Assembly (NCBI GenBank): GCA_030688705.1
Contig: JAUYJH010000035.1
Coordinates: 1 to 16,140 of the forward strand
From: Deltaproteobacteria bacterium
Lineage (GTDB): Bacteria > UBA10199 > SPLOWO2-01-44-7
Direction of reading: 5' to 3'
DNA: 16,140 nt
A model generated the notes under the pieces. The model worked only from the letters and a program-made list of their open reading frames with translations, had not been told where the DNA came from and searched no databases. This document shows positions 1 to 5,212 of the stretch, one piece after another. The number at the start of each line of letters is the position of its first letter. Within the stretch, counting starts at the first letter, position 1. Made by a program: the position numbers and the translations under genes.

Positions 1-862
1 GGCCCAGCGGTATTTTCTCTCCCTTCTTCCTTTCATATTTGTCGAGCCAGCGAAGATAAAGCTCCATCTGCCCTTTGTCGGCGGCAGTGAATTTCCCCAG
101 TTTCAATTCAATAGCCACCAGCCGTCGCATCCCCCGATGATAAAACAAAAGATCCAGATAATAATCGACCCAATCAACCGAGATTCTTTTCTGACGAGCC
201 AAAAAGGTGAAATCGGACCCCAATTCCAAAATAAACTCCTCCAACATTTTCAGGATGGCACCTTCCAAATCTTTCTCCTGATATTTCCCTTCTAGGCCGA
301 GAAAATCGAGAAAGTAGGGGTCTTTAAAAACCAAGTCCGGGGTCCACTGGTCTTTTTCACGGAGGGATTTAATTTCTCGTATGATGACTTTTTCCGGTTT
401 TTTGGCGACGGCTGTCCGTTCGAACAAAAAATAGGCAATTTTATGCCGCAAGGTTCTAACGCTCCATCGTTCAAGCCGGCACATTTCAGCATAGAATTCA
501 CGTTTTAATGGGTCTTCAATGGGAATAATTTCCAAAAAATGGGTCTAACTCAATTGTCGCATCAGTGATGCGACAATCCTATCTTGCGGAAAAACCTCGT
601 AAAACTGAATCATTCGCCTTAAGCTTTTTTCGGAAAATCCGGAACCATATTCGGCAGTCAATTTTGCAGACAGTGTCTGCAAAATCTTCTCCCCATATTC
701 CGCCCGTTTTCCTTTGAGTATTTCCTGCCGGATTCTTTTCCCAATCTGCCAGTAGAGGGTCACCAAACCGGTATTCACCGCTTGGGCGGTTTGAAGGCGT
801 GCCCGTTCAATGTAGGATTTGATGTCGCCAAATAAAGTTTTTGCCGATGTTATCTTTGTCAT
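1..862 (-). pseudogene. DUF1016/YhcG-type PD-(D/E)XK nuclease, interrupted by an amber codon; 3' end outside window
   Basis: The first 105 codons (862 down to 548) encode a typical DUF1016 N-terminal domain (FGDIKSYIERAR, LYWQIGKRI, GFSEKSLRRM, RIVASLMRQLS). Codon 106 (547-545) is TAG where the family normally has Trp (LSW-THF). The same frame then stays open for about 180 codons to the window edge and encodes the C-terminal nuclease domain: LKREFYAEMCRLERWSVRTL, DPYFLDFLGL, the catalytic-type D in LDLLFYH (154-152), and E-x-K in AIELKLGKF (112-101). So one TGG-to-TAG change separates two intact halves. The family is linked to nuclease activity and often to mobile or restriction-associated loci. 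About 50 residues are probably missing beyond base 1. No Shine-Dalgarno precedes the ATG; a sigma-54-like motif lies 14 nt upstream. Alternatives are a sequencing error, or a natural split gene. Neighbouring genes use TAG as a normal stop, so reassignment is unlikely. Confidence 0.85.
553..577. repeat. 25-bp perfect palindrome inside the DUF1016 gene
   Basis: Two 12-base arms (ATTGTCGCATCA and its exact complement) flank a single central base at 565. The palindrome encodes IVASLMRQL and ends 5 nt before the amber codon in the mRNA direction. It may simply reflect codon choice around a conserved peptide, or act as an mRNA hairpin. Nothing in the sequence decides this. Confidence 0.7.
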
Positions 863-875
863 CAGCGACTACATA

Positions 876-892
876 AGCAATTCCTGTGCCAG
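876..892 (-). promoter_or_regulatory. Sigma-54-type -24/-12 promoter motif before the DUF1016 gene
   Basis: The minus strand reads C-TGGCAC, five bases, TTGC-T, matching the YTGGCAC-N5-TTGCW consensus. The TTGC ends 14 nt before the ATG at 862, so the predicted transcript start is about 3 nt before the start codon. No enhancer site for an activator was identified upstream, where only gene remnants remain. A chance match is possible, although the same geometry recurs before the RAYT gene. Confidence 0.4.
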
Positions 893-1022
893 CCTTAAAT
901 CGCTTTATTGTGGATTTGGAGCACAACCACCGACCGATTTCGGACATCCCCCGACGGATTCTGTGCATTGAAACTCTGATGATATAATTGCCTCTCCCTT
1001 CAAAACCGGTTAGTCTCCCCCC

Positions 1023-1112
1023 ATGTCCAACGGCAAACGCACCCGCAATGTTTTTGATCCCGGCTCCGACAAGCCGTTCAAGCTTAGCCGCACCAAACTC
1101 GAAAACTTTCTC
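1023..1112 (+). pseudogene. N-terminal fragment of a putative PD-(D/E)XK nuclease-family gene
   Basis: Starting at the ATG at 1023, the plus strand encodes NVFDPGSDKPFKLSRTKLEN. This resembles the start of a family of PD-(D/E)XK-superfamily proteins common in environmental genomes, in which the pattern FDP..PFKLSRSKLE is followed by a Cys-rich LNCPRCFYLDRRL stretch. Here that continuation is absent after about codon 30: the reading runs into sequence that encodes the dinD-like fragment on the other strand and stops at 1158. Only the 5' end survives. The family assignment comes from memory of the motif and is moderate. Confidence 0.45.
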
Positions 1113-1346
1113 ATTGGATGCGTCTCCATTCTGGATGACCAGATAACAAGCGTATCGTGACATCAAGACAGTCTTGACCTCGCGCCGGCCACCTTTCCCA
1201 ATTTCGATCATTTCGGTGATATCAACGAAATGATCCTCAATACGTTGACCACAATTAAAACAGGCCATACGGGCTTTTTGAACAACTTGCTCAAAATTGC
1301 GGTAATCGGTGTAATGTAACGCTTGGGCGAAATCACGGCTGGCCCG
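1104..1346 (-). pseudogene. dinD: dinD-like (BRO-N family) gene, internal fragment
   Basis: The minus strand encodes about 80 residues that match the DNA-damage-inducible protein D core: ASRDFAQALHYTDYRNFEQV, then QKARMAC, EDHFVDITEMIEIGKGG, REVKT, and SRYACYLVIQNGD. The usual N-terminal lead-in (FEDIK...YWSARDLA) is lost at about 1346. The match stops after the NGD segment, where the piece meets the opposed nuclease fragment. The longer open frame covering 807-1517 is therefore a chance extension of a remnant and not an intact gene. In E. coli, DinD is an SOS-regulated protein that inhibits RecA filament function; this copy is dead. Confidence 0.75.
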
Positions 1347-1370
1347 GTCATCTTTTATAGCAGGGAGTTC

Positions 1371-1397
1371 CGCCTTCGCTCCTTCGGAGCTGCGGCG
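1371..1397. repeat. REP-like imperfect palindrome
   Basis: The structure is CGCC-TTC-GCTCC-TTC-GGAGC-TGC-GGCG: an inner 5-bp and an outer 4-bp stem with symmetric internal loops. It lies just upstream of the truncated dinD piece and may mark its breakpoint. Similar CTTCGGAGC-type palindromes are common dispersed repeats; copy number in this genome cannot be judged from one window. Confidence 0.5.
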
Positions 1398-1594
1398 AGA
1401 CAAGAAGGATACCCAGGCCGCACGGAATCCAAGGGAAAAACTATTTTCCATCCATCCGAACTGTGGCGGCACGGGAGGCGGGAGGGTGTGATCAAGGCGG
1501 GGCGTGGTTTTTGCCACGTCGGCAGACAGGCTCCATCGGATGGATCGGGATTGCTTCGGCCTTCCGGTTTCAAAATCGGTTTCGTTTTTCTTTG
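1398..1594. other. Intergenic stretch without recognisable gene
   Basis: Between the REP-like palindrome and the tRNA I see no convincing coding sequence on either strand and no clear terminator. Frames here are open only because the region is GC-rich, and the encoded peptides (Pro/Arg/Ser-rich) look non-coding. Confidence 0.5.
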
Positions 1595-1668
1595 TGCGCC
1601 CGACCTGAGTCGAACAGGTGACCTAGGGCTTAGGAGTCCCTCGCTCTATCCATCTGAGCTACGGGCGC
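1595..1668 (-). tRNA. tRNA-Arg (anticodon CCU)
   Basis: The minus strand folds into a complete cloverleaf: acceptor GCGCCCG pairing with CGGGCGC, D-arm GCTC...GAGC, anticodon loop CTCCTAA (anticodon CCU at 1634-1632, reading AGG), T-arm ACCTG-TTCGACT-CAGGT, and discriminator A at 1595. No CCA is encoded. The base pair closing the anticodon loop is an A31-G39 mismatch, which is slightly unusual. The gene lies 11 bp after the stop codon of the peptide-binding protein on the same strand, so it may be processed from that transcript. Confidence 0.95.
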
Positions 1669-1679
1669 AAAAACTTTAA

Positions 1680-3251
1680 TTACGGTCTCAATGAATAAAC
1701 ATCCCGAAGAGGATGAATGTCAAGCAGATTGGGGTAATAGCCTTTAATGTAGGGATGAATCAGGTAGTTCTTGACCTTCACCAGCACCGGAATAATCGGC
1801 GCTTCATCCAGCAAAATCTGTTCCGCCGCCCTAAAAAGTTTTTCTCTTTCTGCAACATTTTGTTCCGCTTGCGCTTTTCGGATCAATTCATCATAGGCGG
1901 CGTTAGACCATCCCGAATGATTTTGCCGGTTGTCAGAGGTCCAGAGTTCCAGAAACGTATTGGGGTCCAGATAATCGCCGATCCAACCGCCCCAAGAGAC
2001 ATCAAAATTTTTCATGTGTCGGGTATTCAGATATTTGTCCCATTTTTCTTCAACAAGCCGGCTGTCGATGTGCAATGTTTTTTTCCACATTTGTGCCGCG
2101 GCTTTCGCGACCAATTTTCGATCCGGCTCGTTGTTAAAATGAATGGCGAGTGTTGGAAAAGGGGCGGCGGTGTCGAACCCGGCCTTCTCCAAAAGTGCTT
2201 TTGCCTCGGATGGGGCGAAATCCTGCGGGCGATCCGGACTTTTATAGTTGGGTAATCCGGGAGGGACAAAAAATCCGTAGGGCAGGTCTCCCCGTTTCAG
2301 CACAGAATCCGCAATCTCTTTTCTCTGCAGGGCATAGGCCAAAGCCCGCCTCACTTCCACTTTATCAAACGGCGGCTTTTTGCAATTGACCACGAAATAT
2401 TCAGTCCTAAGCATCGGGGCGCTCCGGAAGTCTGACCGGAATTTCAGCATAGGGACCTGCTGGGGCGGCAGGTCGGTCATGATATCGATGCCGGTTCTTC
2501 CGTAAAAAATCAGGGCGGTCGCGAAATTGCCGAAAGGCCTGAATTGCACCGAGGGAAGCCGCACCTCTTTTACACCCCAATAGTGGGGATTTTTTTCGAG
2601 CAATAACCCTTCCGTTTTATCAAGTGATTTGAAAAAAAACGGGCCGTTGGTGATTTGCGTGATGTTTTCGGTCCCTTTTCGAATGGGAACGAGAGCGGAA
2701 AAAGAGGTCAGCGACAAAAAATAGGGGACAGGGCGTTCCAGCACGACTTCAAAAACGGCGGGGGACAAAACTTTCATCCCCAGCTGTTTTGGATCTTTGA
2801 GTTTCCCCTCGGCGTAATCTTCACCCCCCTTGATGTAGAAGAGCTGAAATGCGTAGGGGGATTCCGTTTTAGGGTTGAGCAAGCGTTCCCAGCCGTTAAA
2901 AAAATCGGCGGCGGTTACTGGGTTGCCGTCGCTCCATTTGGCATCTTTGCGGAGATAAAAAACATAGCGCAGTCCGTCGGGAGAAACTTCCCAGCGCTCG
3001 GCGACACCCGGCAGGGGTTTTAGTGTTCGAGGTTCATAGCGGGTGAGCCCTTCAAAGAGGGTTTGCAGAATCTGAAATTCCCGCACTCCGGTGGCCTGGG
3101 CCGGGTCGAGCGTTTTCGGTTCGCTTTCAATGTGCACGCGCAATGGGGTCGAAGGGGAGTCGATTGTCTGGTTTACCGCCGAAGGGGGGCTCACGTGAAA
3201 AAATCCGGCCAGCATCAGCGAACACCCGCGTCTTAAAAATTTATTTTCCAT
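1680..3251 (-). CDS. Peptide ABC transporter substrate-binding protein (OppA/DppA type, SBP_bac_5)
   Basis: This 523-residue protein is a full-length periplasmic solute-binding protein of the oligopeptide/dipeptide family. It shows the entry signature ESEPKTLDPAQATG, LFEGLTRYEP, PGVAERWEVSPDGL, FYLRKDAKWSDGNPVTAADF, a YWG element, and the late WGGWIGDYLDPNTFLELWTS motif. I chose the ATG at 3251 because it directly precedes a signal-like segment (KFLRR, then a hydrophobic run, then a polar SPPSA region). In-frame starts at 3296 (ATG) and 3335 (GTG) would add residues before the signal and overlap the divergent gene. No convincing lipobox is present. No permease or ATPase gene lies in the window, so its membrane partners must be elsewhere. 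Its 5' end is divergent from the C39-like peptidase. Confidence 0.92.
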   Translation of the reverse strand: MENKFLRRGCSLMLAGFFHVSPPSAVNQTIDSPSTPLRVHIESEPKTLDPAQATGVREFQILQTLFEGLTRYEPRTLKPLPGVAERWEVSPDGLRYVFYLRKDAKWSDGNPVTAADFFNGWERLLNPKTESPYAFQLFYIKGGEDYAEGKLKDPKQLGMKVLSPAVFEVVLERPVPYFLSLTSFSALVPIRKGTENITQITNGPFFFKSLDKTEGLLLEKNPHYWGVKEVRLPSVQFRPFGNFATALIFYGRTGIDIMTDLPPQQVPMLKFRSDFRSAPMLRTEYFVVNCKKPPFDKVEVRRALAYALQRKEIADSVLKRGDLPYGFFVPPGLPNYKSPDRPQDFAPSEAKALLEKAGFDTAAPFPTLAIHFNNEPDRKLVAKAAAQMWKKTLHIDSRLVEEKWDKYLNTRHMKNFDVSWGGWIGDYLDPNTFLELWTSDNRQNHSGWSNAAYDELIRKAQAEQNVAEREKLFRAAEQILLDEAPIIPVLVKVKNYLIHPYIKGYYPNLLDIHPLRDVYSLRP

Positions 3252-3294
3252 TTTGAAAGAGGGAATAGTTGTGGCATTTTCAGTGAAAGACCCC

Positions 3295-3921
3295 ATGAAA
3301 GCAATCCCTTTTTTTGCCAATATAGGCGATGGCACCCACTGTTATCAGGCCGCCCTCAAAATGGTTCTCCATTTTTTTACCGGGCGGGAATGGTCTTTTG
3401 AAGAACTGGATAAACTTTCCGGTAAAAAACCGGGGCAATGGACCTGGCCGACGCAATCGCTGATATGGCTGTTAGATCATGGCTATCAGGTGAAACTCCT
3501 TGAAGAATTCGATTATAAAGATTTTGGCAAAAGGGGGCGAGATTACCTTGCCGAAAAATGGGGGGAAGAGGTGGCCAAAGAACAAGAGACTCATAGTGAT
3601 TTGGTCCATGAGCAGGCATTGGCCTTGGAGTTTGCCAAACGGGCCCCATTGGAGTACCGCGTGCCGGAATGGGACGATTTGGAAAAAATGTTTGATGCAG
3701 GTTACTTGCTGATCTGTAATGTAAACGCCTCTTTGTTGCACCATCTTGAAGGATATTCAGGGCATTTTGTGGTTCCGGTGGCAATTGAGCGTCAGATAAT
3801 AACAATTCATGACCCCGGCCTTCCCCCATCCCCTTCATTAAGGGTTGCTAAAAAAGTCTTTGAAAAAGCTTGGGGATATCCGACACGGCATGAAAGAAAT
3901 CTTTTGGCCATCCGTAAGTAG
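3295..3921 (+). CDS. C39-like papain-fold cysteine peptidase
   Basis: This 208-residue protein has the arrangement of a small peptidase C39-like domain: a nucleophile-type Cys16 in DGTHCYQAALKM at the start of a helix, a His157 in GHFVVPVAI, and Asp173 in IHDPG. These correspond to the Cys-His-Asp triad. No signal peptide or membrane segment is visible, so it is probably cytoplasmic. Such stand-alone domains are often of unknown substrate, and no bacteriocin or lanthipeptide genes lie nearby. I prefer the ATG at 3295 (weak GAAAGA upstream) over the in-frame TTG at 3253, because the domain begins immediately after it (KAIPFFANIGDG). It is divergent from the peptide-binding protein, and the two 5' ends leave only 43 bp. 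Confidence 0.8.
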   Translation: MKAIPFFANIGDGTHCYQAALKMVLHFFTGREWSFEELDKLSGKKPGQWTWPTQSLIWLLDHGYQVKLLEEFDYKDFGKRGRDYLAEKWGEEVAKEQETHSDLVHEQALALEFAKRAPLEYRVPEWDDLEKMFDAGYLLICNVNASLLHHLEGYSGHFVVPVAIERQIITIHDPGLPPSPSLRVAKKVFEKAWGYPTRHERNLLAIRK

Positions 3922-3937
3922 TTGAAAAAATTAAATC

Positions 3938-3966
3938 TTGACTCCCTTATTTTCAGGAGTTAAATT
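3938..3966 (+). promoter_or_regulatory. Sigma-70-type promoter with an internal inverted repeat
   Basis: TTGACT (3938-3943) and TAAATT (3961-3966) are separated by exactly 17 bp, upstream of the HU-type gene. An inverted repeat, TTGACTCC-N10-GGAGTTAA (3938-3963, 7 of 8 positions matching), covers the -35 box and the first bases of the -10 box. A protein bound there would block RNA polymerase, so it could be an operator. It could also form a weak hairpin after the peptidase gene. Confidence 0.5.
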
Positions 3967-4013
3967 TACCAATAAATTCAGCACCTTGGTAAGATGGCTT
4001 AAAAGGGGGTTTT

Positions 4014-4307
4014 ATGAACAAATCAGAACTGGTTGAAAAGGTTGCCCAAAAGGTGAATTTGACGAAAAAGAGGGCCGAGGATGTCGTGAATCTGATTTTT
4101 GATTCCATGACTCAAGCCCTATTAAAAGGAGACCGGGTCGAAATTCGCGGTCTCGGCAGTTTTATGGTGAAACATTACGAGGCCTACACAGGCCGCAACC
4201 CCAGAACCGGAGAATCGATTCAGGTGAAACCTAAAAAACTCCCATTCTTTAAAGTCGGCAAGGAATTGAAAAAAAGAGTCGACCAAGGGGAAAAGGGTGG
4301 CCTTTGA
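4014..4307 (+). CDS. HU/IHF-family DNA-binding protein
   Basis: This 97-residue protein is a standard bacterial histone-like protein: N-terminal helices (MNKSELVEKVAQKVNLTKKRA is the typical opening), the GLGSF turn at about 46-50, and the DNA-intercalating arm GRNPRTGE with Pro63, followed by VKPKKLPFFKVGKELK. It bends DNA in the nucleoid. Whether it is HU or one IHF subunit cannot be told reliably; the KLPFFKVGK ending resembles IHF-beta/HU hybrids of deltaproteobacteria. A strong AAAAGGGGG ribosome site precedes the ATG. The stop overlaps the TTG start of dprA as TTGA, which indicates translational coupling in a HU-dprA-topA operon. Confidence 0.95.
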   Translation: MNKSELVEKVAQKVNLTKKRAEDVVNLIFDSMTQALLKGDRVEIRGLGSFMVKHYEAYTGRNPRTGESIQVKPKKLPFFKVGKELKKRVDQGEKGGL

Positions 4308-5212
4308 TCTCCATCGAACGTGTTTCCTCAACAAGTGATCGTTATCCAAAACTCTTAAGAGAAATTTATGATCCGCCGCCTCTTTTGATGGCGCGGGGGT
4401 GTTGGCCCGATTGGGAATCGCGGGATTGGATTGGTGTCGTGGGGGCCAGAAAAGTCACCTCTTTCGGAAAGAAAAAGGCTTATGAAATTGGCGCCGCGTT
4501 GGCGGGGGCCGGTTGCGGAGTTGTGAGTGGTCTGGCCTATGGTGTTGATGCAGAAGCCCATAGAGGTTGTTTGGAAGCCAAGGGAGTGACATGGGGCGTT
4601 TTGGGGTCGGGGCTTGATCATTTTTATCCCGCAAGAAACAAACCGTTGGCCGAGAAGATGCTGGAAAGGGGAGGTTATCTCTCCGAGTTTCCATTGGATG
4701 CAAACCCATACAAATCTCATTTTATTCAGCGCAACAGAATCATCAGCGGTTTATCCAAAGCGGTAATTATTGTTGAAGCGGCCATTCACAGCGGCTCTTT
4801 AGTTACCGCCCGTTACGCGTTAGAACAGGGGCGTGAAGTTTTCGTCGTCGAACCCCCCAACAAAAATGTCTCTTACGAAGGCAATTGGAGATTATTGGAT
4901 GAAGGGGCCTGCGCCTACGAGAGCGCCGAGCAGGTGGTGGAGGAGATAAAGCATATGGGTTATAAATCTCCCTCTCCCCTTGTGGGAGAGGGTTGGGGTG
5001 AGGGGACAAAAGTTATTCACCCTCCCCTTAATCCCCTCCCATCAAGGGAGGGGAAAAGCAGATTGTTACACTTTCTAAAATCTCCAGCCTCCCTCGACCA
5101 GCTTGTCCACAAAACACAAAAATCGCCGCAGCATCTTTTAGTTGAACTTTCAGAATTGGAATCGCAAGGACTGATCAAAAAAACACCGGGACCTTTATGG
5201 CAAAGTCTTTAG
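4304..5212 (+). CDS. dprA: DNA-processing protein DprA, with an in-frame repeat insertion
   Basis: DprA loads RecA on incoming single-stranded DNA during natural transformation. The 302-residue product has the Rossmann-like core: VVGARK (45-50), SGLAYGVDAEAHRGC (75-89), the FPLDANPYKSHF and RNRIISGLS segments, and SGSLVTARYALEQGREV. A C-terminal winged helix follows (about 253-302). The N-terminal SAM/HhH domain of longer DprA proteins is absent, since the core begins near residue 14. Between core and winged helix, residues 222-251 (SPSPLVGEGWGEG...PLPSREGK) are encoded by two palindromic repeats and are not part of the family fold. The start is TTG overlapping the HU-type stop, with GGGTGG upstream. 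The end overlaps topA by 16 bp. Confidence 0.93.
   Translation: MISIERVSSTSDRYPKLLREIYDPPPLLMARGCWPDWESRDWIGVVGARKVTSFGKKKAYEIGAALAGAGCGVVSGLAYGVDAEAHRGCLEAKGVTWGVLGSGLDHFYPARNKPLAEKMLERGGYLSEFPLDANPYKSHFIQRNRIISGLSKAVIIVEAAIHSGSLVTARYALEQGREVFVVEPPNKNVSYEGNWRLLDEGACAYESAEQVVEEIKHMGYKSPSPLVGEGWGEGTKVIHPPLNPLPSREGKSRLLHFLKSPASLDQLVHKTQKSPQHLLVELSELESQGLIKKTPGPLWQSL
4968..5053. repeat. Two REP-like palindromes translated within dprA
   Basis: The first hairpin has a perfect 9-bp stem (CCCTCTCCC 4970-4978 with GGGAGAGGG 4984-4992). The second has a perfect 8-bp stem (CCCCTCCC 5033-5040 with GGGAGGGG 5046-5053). Both resemble the dispersed CCCTCTCCC...GGTTGGGGTGAGGGG repeats found between genes in many bacteria. 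The inserted segment keeps the dprA frame and codes for a Pro/Gly/Ser linker. Confidence 0.75.

Noticed and set aside
545..547. Reassigned TAG codon (alternative genetic code) as the explanation for the broken DUF1016 gene
   Set aside because: dprA, topA, the C39-like peptidase and the RAYT gene all end naturally at TAG at the expected protein length.
970..990. TTGAAA and TATAAT near the nuclease fragment as a sigma-70 promoter
   Set aside because: The boxes are only 9 bp apart, and no suitable -35 box lies 16-18 bp upstream of TATAAT.
807..1517. A 236-codon open frame on the minus strand that could be called an intact gene
   Set aside because: Only its middle (about residues 58-138) matches dinD; both ends are junk, and its 3' part overlaps the DUF1016 start and the opposed nuclease fragment.
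4970..5053. The dprA hairpins as transcription terminators
   Set aside because: They lack T-tracts on the plus strand and lie within a continuous dprA-topA reading; they are better explained as inserted repeats.
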